A stretch of DNA of 64,000 nucleotides from Streptomyces sp. L2 (GTDB taxonomy: Bacteria; Actinomycetota; Actinomycetes; Streptomycetales; Streptomycetaceae): positions 6,572,001 through 6,636,000 of the forward strand of contig NZ_QBDT01000001.1 of NCBI RefSeq assembly GCF_004124325.1. The letters run 5' to 3'. A program made the translations under genes and the position numbers. Of the stretch, positions 30,698 to 46,978 are shown in pieces. How positions within the stretch are numbered: position 1 is the stretch's first letter; every line of letters begins with the position of its first letter. The notes under the pieces are model-generated. The model searched no databases. It saw only the letters and a list, made by a program, of their open reading frames with translations, and was not told the DNA's origin.

Positions 30698-31517
30698 CGC
30701 CCGCCGGGCCGCCGTGCTCGGTAAGCCCATCGCCCACTCCCTCTCGCCGGTCCTGCACCGGGCCGCGTACGACGCGCTCGGGCTCACCGAGTGGTCGTAC
30801 GACCGCTTCGAGACCGACGAGGACGCGCTGCCCGGCTTCTTCGGGAAGCTGGGGCCCGAGTGGGCGGGGCTGTCGCTGACCATGCCGCTGAAGCGGGCGG
30901 TCATCCCGCTGCTCGACGAGATCAGCCCGACGGCCGCCTCCGTCGACGCCGTCAACACCGTGGTCCTCACCGAGGACGGCCGCCGCCTCGGCGACAATAC
31001 CGACATCCCCGGCATGGTGGCCGCCCTGCGCGAGCACGGCATCGAGCAGGTCGAGTCCGCCGCGATCCTCGGCGCCGGCGCCACCGCCTCCTCCGCGCTC
31101 GCCGCCCTCGCCCGGGTCTGCACCGGCGAGGTCGTCGCCTACGTCCGCAGCGAGGCCCGCGCCGCCGAGATGCGCCGCTGGGGCGAACGCCTCGACGTCG
31201 ACGTCCGTACGGCCCACTGGTCGGACGCCGAGCAGGCGCTCGGCGCCCCGCTGGTGATCGCCACCACCCCCGCCGGAACCACCGACGCCCTCGCCGTCGC
31301 CGTGCCGGAGCGGCCCACCACCCTGTTCGACGTGCTCTACGACCCCTGGCCGACCGAGCTGGCCGCCCGCTGGTCCATGTTCGGCGGGGCCGTCGTCAGC
31401 GGCCTCGACCTGCTGGTGCACCAGGCCGTCCTCCAGGTCGAACAGATGACCGGCAGGGCTCCGGCTCCGCTGGACGCCATGCGGCACGCCGGGGAGGAGG
31501 CGCTCGCCGCCCGCTGA
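30678..31517 (+). CDS. aroE: Shikimate dehydrogenase
   Basis: The 279-residue enzyme reduces 3-dehydroshikimate to shikimate. The substrate site shows GKPIAHSLSPVLH and the N-D pair in NTVVLTEDGRRLGDNTD; the nucleotide-binding loop is LGAGATASSALAAL. The dinucleotide motif is less typical than in E. coli AroE, so NADPH preference is assumed from the family. ATG at 30678 lies inside the mltG end and is preceded by AAGGAAA. It opens a cluster of shikimate genes. Confidence 0.92.
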   Translation: MPARATDARRAAVLGKPIAHSLSPVLHRAAYDALGLTEWSYDRFETDEDALPGFFGKLGPEWAGLSLTMPLKRAVIPLLDEISPTAASVDAVNTVVLTEDGRRLGDNTDIPGMVAALREHGIEQVESAAILGAGATASSALAALARVCTGEVVAYVRSEARAAEMRRWGERLDVDVRTAHWSDAEQALGAPLVIATTPAGTTDALAVAVPERPTTLFDVLYDPWPTELAARWSMFGGAVVSGLDLLVHQAVLQVEQMTGRAPAPLDAMRHAGEEALAAR

Positions 31518-31691
31518 CCCCGGTGCCCGCGTGGGCGCGCGTCCGCCTGCTGGACCGTCGGCCGGATCCGGCGCCCGGACGTGGGAGGATCGTAGGGAGG
31601 CGGACCGGGGCCGCGCACCCGGTCAGGCCGTCGCCGCGCGCGAGGACACGCGCGCAGGGCAGTACCAGGGCGCGAGCATGGAGGAGCACCG

Positions 31692-34533
<2,842 letters not shown>

Positions 34534-34587
34534 CACCGGCCCGCCACAGCCGTCGCCCGAAACTCCCTCGCGGACCGGGCACTTCGG

Positions 34588-34628
34588 ACCGCCCCCGGTC
34601 GTTTCACCAAACGACGGCCGGGGGCGGT
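34588..34628. terminator. Terminator hairpin after aroB
   Basis: A 17-nt left arm (34588-34604) pairs with 34609-34628 around loop CACC, with a 3-nt bulge on the right arm. It lies 54 nt after the aroB stop and ends the aroC-aroK-aroB unit. Confidence 0.7.
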
Positions 34629-34701
34629 ACCGTTCGGTGTCGAGCGGGACACGAACCCGCGGCCGACGCCAGTAGTTGTGTACGAGACGGAGTGGCAACG
34701 G

Positions 34702-35580
34702 ATGCAGCACGCAGTGGGGTCTCCGCTGCCGCCCCACCAGCCGGGGCACGGACCACACGCCGCCTGGGCGTCGTCCGCCCACCACCCGGGAGCCCATCCG
34801 GCGGTCCCGCCGGCCGGGCCGGGCCCCGCAGTGTCCCCCGGATCCGTCCCACCCGCACCCGCGCAACCCCCGGCACAGCACCCTCCGGCGCCGGCCCCGG
34901 GCACGCGGCACGCCTCCATGCCGCCGCCGCCCGACACCACCGGGCACGTTCCGCTGCCGCCCGGCGGCCCCGTCGGCATCCCCGCCGCACCGCCGGCCGC
35001 GGCCGCCGTCCCCGATCCCACGACCACCACGCTGGCCGTCCTGCTGATCGGCCCGGCGGGCGCGGGCAAGACCAGCGTGGCGAAGTACTGGGCGGAGCAC
35101 CGCCGGGTCCCGACCGCCCACATCAGCCTCGACGACGTCCGCGAATGGGTCCGCTCCGGCTTCGCCGACCCCCAGTCCGGCTGGAACGACCACTCCGAGG
35201 CCCAGTACCGCCTGGCCCGCCGGACCTGCGGTTTCGCCGCCCGGAACTTCCTGGCCAACGGGATCTCCTGCATCCTCGACGACGCCGTCTTCCCGGACCG
35301 CCCGGTCGTCGGCCTCGGCGGCTGGAAACGCCACGTGGGCCCGGGCCTGCTCCCGGTCGTCCTCCTCCCCGGTCTCGACATCGTCCTGGAGCGCAACGCC
35401 GAGCGCTCCGGCAACCGCCGCCTCACCGACGAGGAGGTGGCCCGCATCCACGGCCGCATGGCCGGCTGGTACGGCTCGGGCCTCCCCATCATCGACAACT
35501 CCCAACTGAACATCCCCGCCACAGCCCACCTCCTGGACGAGGTCCTCACCAGAGCCATAGCGAGCCCCCCGACCTGGTAA
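34702..35580 (+). CDS. P-loop kinase-like protein with proline-rich N-terminus
   Basis: The 292-residue product has a Pro/His/Gly/Ala-rich disordered region (residues 1-110), then a zeta-toxin/AAA_33-like P-loop domain: [35 protein letters not shown], a Walker B-like [10 protein letters not shown], and a lid with [12 protein letters not shown]. The substrate is unknown; relatives phosphorylate small molecules or nucleotides. ATG at 34702 is preferred because GGAG lies 9 nt before; GTG at 34678 is also in frame. It follows aroB in Streptomyces generally, but behind a terminator. Confidence 0.8.
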   Translation: MQHAVGSPLPPHQPGHGPHAAWASSAHHPGAHPAVPPAGPGPAVSPGSVPPAPAQPPAQHPPAPAPGTRHASMPPPPDTTGHVPLPPGGPVGIPAAPPAAAAVPDPTTTTLAVLLIGPAGAGKTSVAKYWAEHRRVPTAHISLDDVREWVRSGFADPQSGWNDHSEAQYRLARRTCGFAARNFLANGISCILDDAVFPDRPVVGLGGWKRHVGPGLLPVVLLPGLDIVLERNAERSGNRRLTDEEVARIHGRMAGWYGSGLPIIDNSQLNIPATAHLLDEVLTRAIASPPTW

Positions 35581-35612
35581 CCGGGGCAAGCAAGGCTCCG
35601 CCGCGCGGGCGC

Positions 35613-35803
35613 GGGGCTGTATCGATGTGCGGCTCCGCCGCGGGGGCGCGACAACTCCCTCGCCTCCCGACATACCTCCACCGTCCCCACCAAGGGGCGC
35701 GGGGCTGTATCGATATGCGGCTCCGCGGCGGGGGCGCGACAACTCCCTCGCCTCCCGACATACCTCCACCGTCCCCACCAAGGGGCGCGGGGAACTGCGC
35801 GAC
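35613..35803 (+). repeat. Two 88-bp tandem units of a dispersed intergenic repeat
   Basis: Units 35613-35700 and 35701-35788 differ at only two positions; a third copy begins at 35789 and breaks off (GGGGAACTGCGCGAC). Each unit contains GGGGCTGTATCGAT, CGGCTCCGCCGC and ends AAGGGGCGC. Related copies lie at 38110-38149 (minus) and 59682-59750. The 319-bp gap from 35581 to 35899 holds nothing else. Confidence 0.85.
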
Positions 35804-35899
35804 AAGCCACGCCGCACCCGCACGGGACAACGCACCGCACCCACCCCACTCGGCCCCCACCAACCAGCACAACCCACCCAAAACTCCTACGCTCATCTC

Positions 35900-37006
35900 A
35901 TGTCAGAGGTGTACGCGACCCGCCGAGCCCGTCTCAGGGAACGCTGCCACGCGGCCGGCACCGCGGCAGCGCTCATCTCCCGCCCCGCCAACGTGCGCTA
36001 CCTCGCCGGCGCCGCCCCGCAGGGCTCCGTCCTGCTGCTCGGCAAGCGCGAGGACCTCCTCGTCTGCACCGGCCCGCCGGACGATTCCCCCACCGAGGGC
36101 AGACCCGACGAGAACCTGCGGGCCCACGTCCTCTCCGCGCCGGACGGCGACCCCGCCGTCGCCGCGGCCGACCTCGCCGCAGGCCAGGGCGCCGACGCCG
36201 TGGCCGTCGAGGAGCACCACCTCACGGTCACCCGCTACCGCGCCGTCGCCTCGGTCGCCCCCCGCCTCCGCCTCGCCGACCTCGGCGGAGCCGTCGAGCA
36301 GCTCAGGGTCGTCAAGGACGAGGAGGAGATCTCCTGTCTGCGCATCGGCGCGGAGATCGCCGACCAGGCCCTCGGCGAGCTGCTGGAGTCCATCCTGGTG
36401 GGCCGCACCGAGCGCCACCTCGCGCTCGAACTCGAACGGCGCCTCGTCGACCACGGCGCCGACGGTCCCGCCTTCCCGACCTCCGTCGCCACCGGACCGC
36501 ACGCCGGCCGCCGCCGGCACCGGCCCACCGACCGGCGCGTGGAGGAGGGCGACTTCCTCTCCGTCTGCCTGGGCGCCACCTACCGCGGCTACCGCTGCGA
36601 GATCGGCCGTACCTTCGTCATCGGCACCTCGCCCGCGGACTGGCAGATCGAGCTGTACGACGTCGTCTTCGCCGCCCAGCGCGCCGGGCGCGAGTCCCTC
36701 ACACCCGGCGCCGCCTACCGCGACGTGGACCGCGCGGCCCGTCAGGTGCTGGACTCCGCGGGCTACGCGGAAGCGCTTCCACCGCTGTCGGGACACGGTG
36801 TCGGACTCGAAATCGACGAGGACCCGCAGTTGGCCCCCGCGGCCATGGGTAAACTGGACGCTTGCGTGCCGGTCACCGTCGAACCGGGGGTCCACCTCCC
36901 GGGCCGGGGCGGCGTCCGGATCGATGACACGCTCGTCGTACGCCCCGAGGCGGACGGCGGACCCGAGCTACTCACCATCACGACCAAGGAGCTGCTCGCA
37001 CTCTAG
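35900..37006 (+). CDS. M24 (Xaa-Pro aminopeptidase-like) protein with altered metal ligands
   Basis: The 368-residue protein has a creatinase N-domain (residues 1-135) and a pita-bread C-domain. The five metal ligands of active M24 enzymes are Asp, Asp, His, Glu, Glu; here the matching positions read Cys223 (VCLGA), Glu234 (CEIGRTF), His299 ([12 protein letters not shown]), Glu328 (VEPGVHLPG) and Asp342 (RIDDT). Metal binding may be lost or changed. ATG at 35900 fits the family start. It sits 52 bp before efp; a peptidase-like gene next to efp is common in bacteria. Confidence 0.85.
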   Translation: MSEVYATRRARLRERCHAAGTAAALISRPANVRYLAGAAPQGSVLLLGKREDLLVCTGPPDDSPTEGRPDENLRAHVLSAPDGDPAVAAADLAAGQGADAVAVEEHHLTVTRYRAVASVAPRLRLADLGGAVEQLRVVKDEEEISCLRIGAEIADQALGELLESILVGRTERHLALELERRLVDHGADGPAFPTSVATGPHAGRRRHRPTDRRVEEGDFLSVCLGATYRGYRCEIGRTFVIGTSPADWQIELYDVVFAAQRAGRESLTPGAAYRDVDRAARQVLDSAGYAEALPPLSGHGVGLEIDEDPQLAPAAMGKLDACVPVTVEPGVHLPGRGGVRIDDTLVVRPEADGGPELLTITTKELLAL

Positions 37007-37058
37007 GCAAGGTGCGTGCCCCGGGGTCGTCCACGTCAGTCCAGGAGATTCCGCAACC

Positions 37059-37625
37059 GTGGCTTCCACGAACGACCTCAAGAACGGCCTGGTGCTCAAA
37101 CTGGAAGGCGGCCAGCTCTGGTCCGTCGTCGAGTTCCAGCACGTCAAGCCCGGCAAGGGCCCGGCATTCGTGCGCACCAAGCTCAAGAACGTGCTCTCCG
37201 GCAAGGTCGTCGACAAGACCTTCAACGCCGGCGTCAAGGTCGAGACGGCCACTGTCGACAAGCGCGACATGCAGTTCTCGTACATGGACGGCGAGTACTT
37301 CGTCTTCATGGACATGGAGACCTACGACCAGCTCATGGTCGACCGCAAGGCCGTCGGCGACGCCGCCAACTTCCTCGTCGAGGGCTTCACCGCCACCGTC
37401 GCGCAGCACGAGGGCGAGGTGCTCTTCGTCGAGCTGCCGGCCGCCGTCGAGCTGACCATCCAGGAGACCGAGCCGGGCGTCCAGGGCGACCGCTCCACCG
37501 GCGGCACCAAGCTGGCCACGCTGGAGACCGGCCACCAGATCCAGGTCCCGCTCTTCATCACCACCGGTGAGAAGATCAAGGTCGACACCCGCACCAGCGA
37601 CTACCTCGGCCGGGTGAACAGCTAA
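37059..37625 (+). CDS. efp: Translation elongation factor P
   Basis: The 188-residue factor relieves ribosome stalling at polyproline. The three beta-barrel domains are complete, with the modification-loop Lys in KPGKGPAF (about residue 32) and the C-terminal signature around [20 protein letters not shown] at 37059 follows CAGGAGATT. nusB begins 2 bp after the stop. In an organism with many proline-rich proteins (SecD, MltG and the kinase here) its importance is plain. Confidence 0.96.
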   Translation: MASTNDLKNGLVLKLEGGQLWSVVEFQHVKPGKGPAFVRTKLKNVLSGKVVDKTFNAGVKVETATVDKRDMQFSYMDGEYFVFMDMETYDQLMVDRKAVGDAANFLVEGFTATVAQHEGEVLFVELPAAVELTIQETEPGVQGDRSTGGTKLATLETGHQIQVPLFITTGEKIKVDTRTSDYLGRVNS

Positions 37626-37627
37626 CC

Positions 37628-38056
37628 GTGGCTGCCCGCAACACGGCCCGCAAGCGCGCCTTCCAGATCCTCTTCGAGGGCGACCAGCGCGGCGCCGACG
37701 TCCTCACCGTCCTCGCGGACTGGGTCCGGCTCTCCCGGAGCGACACCCGGCAGCCGCCGGTGAGCGAGTACACGATGCAGCTGGTCGAGGGCTACGCGGA
37801 GCACGCGACGCGGATCGACGAGCTGATCGCCCAGTACGCGGTGGGCTGGACGCTGGACCGGATGCCGGTCGTCGACCGCAATCTGCTGCGGCTCGGCGCG
37901 TACGAGCTGATCTGGGTCGACGAGACGCCCGACGCGGTCGTCCTGGACGAGATGGTGCAGCTGGCGAAGGAGTTCTCCACGGACGACTCGCCGGCCTTCG
38001 TCAACGGCCTGCTGGGCCGCCTCAAGGAGCTGAAGCCGACGCTGCGTCGCGCATAG
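37628..38056 (+). CDS. nusB: Transcription antitermination protein NusB
   Basis: The 142-residue all-helical protein binds boxA RNA with S10 for rRNA antitermination. It begins AARNTARKRAFQILFEGDQRG-like and has WTLDRMPVVDRNLLRLGAYE and PAFVNGLLGRL, the family signatures. GTG at 37628 is 2 bp from the efp stop, so the two are co-translated. The convergent bldD gene follows across a strong hairpin. Confidence 0.95.
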   Translation: MAARNTARKRAFQILFEGDQRGADVLTVLADWVRLSRSDTRQPPVSEYTMQLVEGYAEHATRIDELIAQYAVGWTLDRMPVVDRNLLRLGAYELIWVDETPDAVVLDEMVQLAKEFSTDDSPAFVNGLLGRLKELKPTLRRA

Positions 38057-38109
38057 CCGACGAGGGGCGCCGTGGGACTGCGGCTGCCGGTGGCCTGCGG
38101 GCCGCCTGT

Positions 38110-38149
38110 GGTTGCTCGCGCAGTTCCCCGAGCGCCCCTTCGGGGCGCT
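38110..38149 (-). repeat. Dispersed intergenic repeat copy (minus orientation)
   Basis: On the minus strand AGCGCCCC-GAA-GGGGCGCT is followed by CGGGGAACTGCGCGAG, the same plan as the repeats at 35789 and 59682. The hairpin lies between convergent nusB and bldD. Confidence 0.7.
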
Positions 38150-38192
38150 TGCAGGGCCCGGTGCCCGCACAGCGCCCTCACTGTCGCCAAAC

Positions 38193-38238
38193 GCCGCCGG
38201 GGTGGCCGGAACCGTCTGGTTCCGGCCACCCCGGCGGC
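38193..38238. terminator. 21-bp perfect hairpin between nusB and bldD
   Basis: 38193-38213 pairs without mismatch to 38218-38238 around the tetraloop GTCT. It lies 27 bp from the bldD stop and can terminate both convergent transcripts. Confidence 0.85.
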
Positions 38239-38265
38239 ACGTTTCTGCTCAAGCGGTGCGGGCGC

Positions 38266-38769
38266 TCACGCCTCTTCGTGCGTGGCCACCGCGCGGCGCG
38301 CGTCCGCGTCCAGGACGCCCCAGCCGATCAGCTGCTCGGTGAGGACCGAGGGGGACTGGTCGTAGATGACGGCGAGTGTGCGCAGGTCGTCCTGGCGGAT
38401 CGAGAGCACCTTGCCGTTGTAGTCGCCGCGCTGCGACTGGATCGTCGCCGCGTAGCGCTGGAGGGGGCCCGCCTTCTCGGCCGGCACCGTGGCCAGCCGC
38501 TCCAGGTCCAGGACCAGCTTCGGCGGCGGCTCGGCGGCCCCGCCCGGCGTCGTGCCCGGCAGCAGCTCCTGCACGGGAACGCCATAGAAATCGGCCAACT
38601 CGGCAAGACGCTGCACGGTGACGGCGCGGTCCCCGCGCTCGTACGAACCGACCACCACGGCCTTCCAGCGGCCCTGGGACTTCTCCTCGACACCGTGGAG
38701 GGAAAGGCCCTGCTGGGTGCGGATGGCCCGGAGCTTGGCCCCGAGCTGTTTGGCGTATTCGCTGGACAT
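38266..38769 (-). CDS. bldD: Developmental master repressor BldD
   Basis: The 167-residue regulator represses sporulation genes during vegetative growth when bound to tetrameric c-di-GMP. The XRE-type HTH occupies residues 1-70 (GLSLHGVEEKSQGRWKAVVV). The c-di-GMP signature RxD-x8-RxxD is intact: Arg114-Gly-Asp116 and Arg125-Gln-Asp-Asp128, the same numbering as in S. coelicolor. ATG at 38769 follows GGGGAG. It is transcribed away from pyrR from a promoter that carries a likely BldD operator. Confidence 0.97.
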   Translation of the reverse strand: MSSEYAKQLGAKLRAIRTQQGLSLHGVEEKSQGRWKAVVVGSYERGDRAVTVQRLAELADFYGVPVQELLPGTTPGGAAEPPPKLVLDLERLATVPAEKAGPLQRYAATIQSQRGDYNGKVLSIRQDDLRTLAVIYDQSPSVLTEQLIGWGVLDADARRAVATHEEA

Positions 38770-38825
38770 ATAGCTCCCCGGACACTGTGTCGACGCGGCT
38801 GACGGTGTTTCCCGCCGCGCGGCTG

Positions 38826-38868
38826 GTAACTCACTGTGAGGTTACGCAGCGTGACTCTGGTGCGTCAA
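38826..38868 (-). promoter_or_regulatory. bldD promoter with overlapping BldD operator
   Basis: On the minus strand TTGACG (38868-38863) and TAACCT (38844-38839) are 18 bp apart. The inverted repeat GTAACTCAC-TG-TGAGGTTAC (38826-38845) covers the -10 and start site and contains the AGTGA/TCAC half-sites of BldD boxes. BldD autorepression is established in S. coelicolor. Confidence 0.7.
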
Positions 38869-38948
38869 GCCGAATGGTCCACACCGACTCTTCCGTGGTA
38901 GTGATGGCCGGATACGCCAAGGGGGTGATCGGGGACCGCTGAGGGACC

Positions 38949-38957
38949 TGATACGGT
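38949..38957 (+). promoter_or_regulatory. Candidate extended -10 promoter of the pyr operon
   Basis: TGATACGGT is an extended -10 (TGn plus TACGGT) 65 nt before the pyrR start, giving a leader of about 60 nt. No good -35 is visible. The leader contains the PyrR-binding hairpin. Confidence 0.45.
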
Positions 38958-38984
38958 GGATGGCGCAAATCCGACGTCCTTTAA

Positions 38985-39604
<620 letters not shown>

Positions 39605-39697
39605 CGAGTCAGGCGCGCGAGGCCGCTTCGGCGTGCCGACCCGCGCACCGGTTCGTCCCGAATCTCCCGAACTGAACTGCCTTACGGAGCCTGACAG

Positions 39698-40678
39698 ATG
39701 CAGCGTCATCTCATCTCGGCCGCCGACCTCACCCGCGACGACGCCGTCCTGATCCTCGACACCGCCGAGGAGATGGCCCGGGTCGCGGACCGGCCGATCA
39801 AGAAACTGCCGACCCTGCGCGGCCGCACGATCGTCAACCTCTTCTTCGAGGACTCCACCCGGACCCGGATCTCGTTCGAGGCCGCCGAGAAGCGCCTGTC
39901 CGCGGACGTCATCAACTTCACCGCCAAGGGCTCCTCGGTGTCCAAGGGCGAGTCCCTGAAGGACACCGCCCAGACCCTGGAGGCGATGGGCGTCGACGCG
40001 GTCGTCATCCGGCACGGCGCCTCCGGTGCCCCCTACCGCCTCGCCAACTCCGGCTGGATCGACGCCGCCGTGATCAACGCGGGCGACGGCACCCACCAGC
40101 ACCCCACCCAGGCCCTGCTGGACGCCTTCACCATGCGCCGCCGCCTCGTCGGCCGCGACGCCGGACTCGGCCAGGACCTGTCCGGCCGCCGCGTCACGAT
40201 CGTCGGCGACATCCTGCACAGCCGCGTCGCCCGCTCCAACGTCGACCTGCTGCACACCCTCGGCGCCGAGGTCACCCTCGTCGCGCCGCCCACCCTGGTG
40301 CCCGTCGGCGTCGAGACCTGGCCCTGCGAGGTGTCGTACGACCTCGACAGCGCGCTGCCGAAGTCCGACGCGGTGATGATGCTCCGCGTCCAGCGCGAGC
40401 GCATGAACGCCGCCTTCTTCCCGACCGAGCGCGAGTACTCGCGCCGCTACGGCCTCGACGGCGACCGCATGGCCAAGATGCCCGGGGACGCCATCGTGAT
40501 GCACCCCGGCCCGATGGTCCGGGGCATGGAGATCACCGCCGAGGTCGCGGACTCCCCGCGCTGCACGGTCGTCGAGCAGGTCGCCAACGGCGTCTCCATC
40601 CGCATGGCCGTCATGTACCTGCTGCTGGGCGGCAACGAGCCCGCCGTCACCCACGCCCGCACTGCTGAGGAGAAGTAA
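39698..40678 (+). CDS. pyrB: Aspartate carbamoyltransferase catalytic subunit
   Basis: The 326-residue enzyme forms carbamoyl aspartate. The carbamoyl-phosphate site [19 protein letters not shown] and [14 protein letters not shown] are visible, with the C-terminal [11 protein letters not shown]. There is no pyrI regulatory subunit, as in Gram-positives. ATG at 39698 lies 93 bp after pyrR; pyrC starts 5 bp after the stop. Confidence 0.96.
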   Translation: MQRHLISAADLTRDDAVLILDTAEEMARVADRPIKKLPTLRGRTIVNLFFEDSTRTRISFEAAEKRLSADVINFTAKGSSVSKGESLKDTAQTLEAMGVDAVVIRHGASGAPYRLANSGWIDAAVINAGDGTHQHPTQALLDAFTMRRRLVGRDAGLGQDLSGRRVTIVGDILHSRVARSNVDLLHTLGAEVTLVAPPTLVPVGVETWPCEVSYDLDSALPKSDAVMMLRVQRERMNAAFFPTEREYSRRYGLDGDRMAKMPGDAIVMHPGPMVRGMEITAEVADSPRCTVVEQVANGVSIRMAVMYLLLGGNEPAVTHARTAEEK

Positions 40679-40683
40679 GCACG

Positions 40684-41970
40684 ATGAGCAAGATCCTGAT
40701 CCGTGGTGCGAAGGTGCTCGGCGGCGAGCCGCAGGACGTCCTGATCGACGGCGACATGATCGAGGCGGTCGGCACCGGTCTGTCCGCCGAGGGCGCCGAG
40801 GTCGTCGAGGCCGACGGCAAGGTACTGCTCCCCGGCCTGGTCGACCTGCACACCCATCTGCGCGAGCCCGGCCGCGAGGACTCCGAGACCGTCCTGACCG
40901 GCACCCGCGCGGCCGCCTCCGGCGGCTACACCGCCGTCTTCGCCATGGCCAACACCTTCCCGGTCGCCGACACCGCCGGTGTCGTCGAGCAGGTCTGGCG
41001 GCTCGGCAAGGAGTACGGCTACTGCGACGTCCAGCCCATCGGCGCCGTCACCGTCGGCCTGGAGGGCAAGAAGCTCGCCGAACTGGGCGCCATGCACGAG
41101 TCGGCCGCTGGGGTCACCGTCTTCTCCGACGACGGCAAGTGCGTCGACGACGCCGTGATCATGCGCCGCGCGCTGGAGTACGTGAAGGCCTTCGGCGGAG
41201 TCGTCGCCCAGCACGCGCAGGAGCCCCGGCTCACCGAGGGCGCCCAGATGAACGAGGGCGTCGTCTCCGCCGAGCTGGGCCTGGGCGGCTGGCCGGCCGT
41301 CGCCGAGGAGTCGGTCATCGCGCGGGACGTGCTCCTCGCCGAGCACGTCGGCTCCCGCGTCCACATCTGCCACCTGTCGACCGCCGGCTCCGTGGAGATC
41401 GTCCGCTGGGCCAAGTCCCGCGGCATCGACGTCACCGCCGAGGTCACCCCGCACCACCTGCTCCTCACCGACGAAATGGTGCGGACGTACAACCCGGTCT
41501 ACAAGGTCAACCCGCCGCTGCGCACCGAGCGCGACGTGCACGCCCTGCGCGAGGCGCTCGCCGACGGCACGATCGACATCGTCGCCACCGACCACGCCCC
41601 GCACCCGCACGAGGACAAGGACTGCGAGTGGGCCGCCGCCGCCATGGGCATGGTCGGCCTGGAGACCGCGCTGTCCGTCGTCCAGGAGACCATGGTCGAC
41701 ACCGGCCTGCTGGACTGGGCGGGCGTCGCCGAGCGCATGTCGGCGAACCCCGCGCGGATCGGGCAGGCGCACGGCCACGGGCGTCCCGTCTCGGCTGGTG
41801 AGCCCGCCAACCTCACGCTCGTCGACACGGCATACCGTGGGCAGGTGGACCCGGCGGGCTTCGCCTCGCGCAGCCGGAACACCCCGTACGAGGGACGCGA
41901 GCTGCCGGGCCGTGTCACCCACACGTGGCTGCGGGGCAAGGCCACGCTCGTCGACGGGAAGCTCACGTGA
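40684..41970 (+). CDS. pyrC: Dihydroorotase (class I)
   Basis: The 428-residue amidohydrolase cyclises carbamoyl aspartate. VDLHTHLREPGREDSET gives the first metal-binding HxH, then further His residues in HICHLSTAGSVE and the catalytic Asp in IVATDHAPH. This is the AllB/PyrC class I form that associates with PyrB in actinobacteria. ATG at 40684 follows GAGGAGAAG. Its stop overlaps the next GTG. Confidence 0.96.
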   Translation: MSKILIRGAKVLGGEPQDVLIDGDMIEAVGTGLSAEGAEVVEADGKVLLPGLVDLHTHLREPGREDSETVLTGTRAAASGGYTAVFAMANTFPVADTAGVVEQVWRLGKEYGYCDVQPIGAVTVGLEGKKLAELGAMHESAAGVTVFSDDGKCVDDAVIMRRALEYVKAFGGVVAQHAQEPRLTEGAQMNEGVVSAELGLGGWPAVAEESVIARDVLLAEHVGSRVHICHLSTAGSVEIVRWAKSRGIDVTAEVTPHHLLLTDEMVRTYNPVYKVNPPLRTERDVHALREALADGTIDIVATDHAPHPHEDKDCEWAAAAMGMVGLETALSVVQETMVDTGLLDWAGVAERMSANPARIGQAHGHGRPVSAGEPANLTLVDTAYRGQVDPAGFASRSRNTPYEGRELPGRVTHTWLRGKATLVDGKLT

Positions 41971-42527
41971 AACCTGTAATCCTGCTGGCCGAGGCGGAGA
42001 AGTCGGCCGACGTGACCGACTGGGGCGCCCGGATCGGCTGGCTCGTCGGACTCGCCCTCTTCGTGGCGCTCGTCTACTGGCTGATGCGCGAGGGCTGGAA
42101 GTGGCGCGGCACCCTCCAGGGTGACCTGCCCGCGCTGCCCAGCGCGCCGGAGGAGCCCGGCGAGGCGAGACTGACGATGAGCGGCCGCTACCACGGCTCC
42201 ACCACCGCCGGGCAGTGGCTGGACCGCATCGTGGCCCACGGCCTCGGCACCCGCAGCCGGGCCGAGCTCACCCTGACCGACGCGGGCCTGGACGTCGTAC
42301 GCCCCGGGGCGGCCGGCTTCTTCGTCCCCACCGCCGCCCTGCGCGGCGCCCGGCTCGACAAGGGCATCGCCGGCAAGGTCCTCACCGAGGGCGGCCTGCT
42401 GGTGGTGACCTGGGCGCACGGCGACAAGCTGATCGACTCCGGCTTCCGCTCCGACCACGCGGCCGAGCACCACGCCTGGGTCGACGCCCTGAACCAGATG
42501 ACCAACGACACGGAAGGCGCACGATGA
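41967..42527 (+). CDS. Single-pass membrane protein with PH-like domain in the pyr operon
   Basis: The 186-residue protein has one transmembrane helix (about residues 18-38, [18 protein letters not shown]), then a cytoplasmic linker and a beta-rich domain that resembles bacterial PH-like domains ([52 protein letters not shown]). Function is unknown. GTG at 41967 overlaps the pyrC stop and its TGA overlaps the carA ATG, so it is embedded in the UMP operon; I recall the same placement in other Streptomyces. Confidence 0.85.
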   Translation: MKPVILLAEAEKSADVTDWGARIGWLVGLALFVALVYWLMREGWKWRGTLQGDLPALPSAPEEPGEARLTMSGRYHGSTTAGQWLDRIVAHGLGTRSRAELTLTDAGLDVVRPGAAGFFVPTAALRGARLDKGIAGKVLTEGGLLVVTWAHGDKLIDSGFRSDHAAEHHAWVDALNQMTNDTEGAR

Positions 42528-43658
42528 CGACCTCCACCAGGGGAGCCGCGAAGGCTCCCGCCGTACTCGTCCTGGAGGACGGCCGCATCTTCCGCGGCCG
42601 CGCCTACGGGGCCGTGGGGGAAACCTTCGGCGAAGCCGTGTTCTCCACCGGCATGACCGGCTACCAGGAGACCCTCACCGACCCGTCGTACGACCGCCAG
42701 ATCGTCGTCGCGACCGCCCCGCAGATCGGCAACACCGGCTGGAACGACGAGGACGACGAGTCCGGGCGGATCTGGGTCTCCGGCTACGTCGTGCGCGACC
42801 CCGCGCGCGTGCCGTCCAACTGGCGCTCCAAGCGCTCCCTGGACGAGGAGCTCCAGCGGCAGGGCGTCGTCGGCATCAGCGGCATCGACACCCGCGCCCT
42901 CACCCGCCACCTGCGCGAGCGCGGCTCGATGCGCGCCGGCGTCTTCTCCGGCGACGCGATCACCCCCGAGGCGGAACTGGTCGAGCGCGTGCAGGCCCAG
43001 CCGCAGATGAAGGGCGCGAGCCTCTACGAGGAGGTCGCGACGAAGGAGGCGTACGTCGTCCCCGCCGTCGGCGAGAAGCGCTTCACCGTCGCCGCCATCG
43101 ACCTCGGCATCAAGGGCATGACCCCGCACCGCATGGCCGAGCGCGGCATCGAGGTGCACGTCCTGCCCGCCACCGCCACCGCCGACGACGTCTACGCCGT
43201 CGCCCCCGACGGGGTCTTCTTCTCCAACGGCCCCGGCGACCCCGCCACCGCCGACGGCCCGGTCGCGCTGATGCGGGCCGTGCTGGAGCGCAGGACGCCC
43301 CTGTTCGGCATCTGCTTCGGCAACCAGATCCTCGGCCGCGCCCTCGGCTTCGGCACCTACAAGCTGAAGTACGGCCACCGGGGCATCAACCAGCCCGTCC
43401 AGGACCGTACGACCGGCAAGGTCGAGGTCACCGCGCACAACCACGGCTTCGCCGTCGACGCGCCGCTCGACAAGGTCAGCGACACGAAGTTCGGGCGCGC
43501 CGAGGTCTCCCACGTCTGCCTCAACGACAACGTCGTGGAGGGGCTGCAGCTGCTCGACCAGCCGGCCTTCTCCGTCCAGTACCACCCCGAAGCGGCAGCG
43601 GGCCCGCACGACGCCGCCTACCTGTTCGACCGCTTTGTTTCCCTGATGGAGGGCCAGC

Positions 43659-43666
<8 letters not shown>
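42524..43666 (+). CDS. carA: Carbamoyl-phosphate synthase small (glutaminase) subunit
   Basis: The 380-residue subunit supplies ammonia from glutamine to CarB. The class I glutaminase triad is present: Cys in [12 protein letters not shown], and His-Glu in [13 protein letters not shown]. The N-terminal domain has [18 protein letters not shown] at 42524 overlaps the previous stop; the end overlaps carB by 8 bp. It serves both pyrimidine and arginine synthesis. Confidence 0.96.
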
Positions 43667-46967
<3,301 letters not shown>

Positions 46968-46978
46968 CAGCAGGCCCC

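Noticed and set aside
34692..37058. Giant plus-strand frame running from the kinase gene through the repeats and the M24 gene into efp
   Set aside because: Only the last part is EF-P; the rest is out of frame with the real genes and is Arg/Pro-rich shadow sequence.
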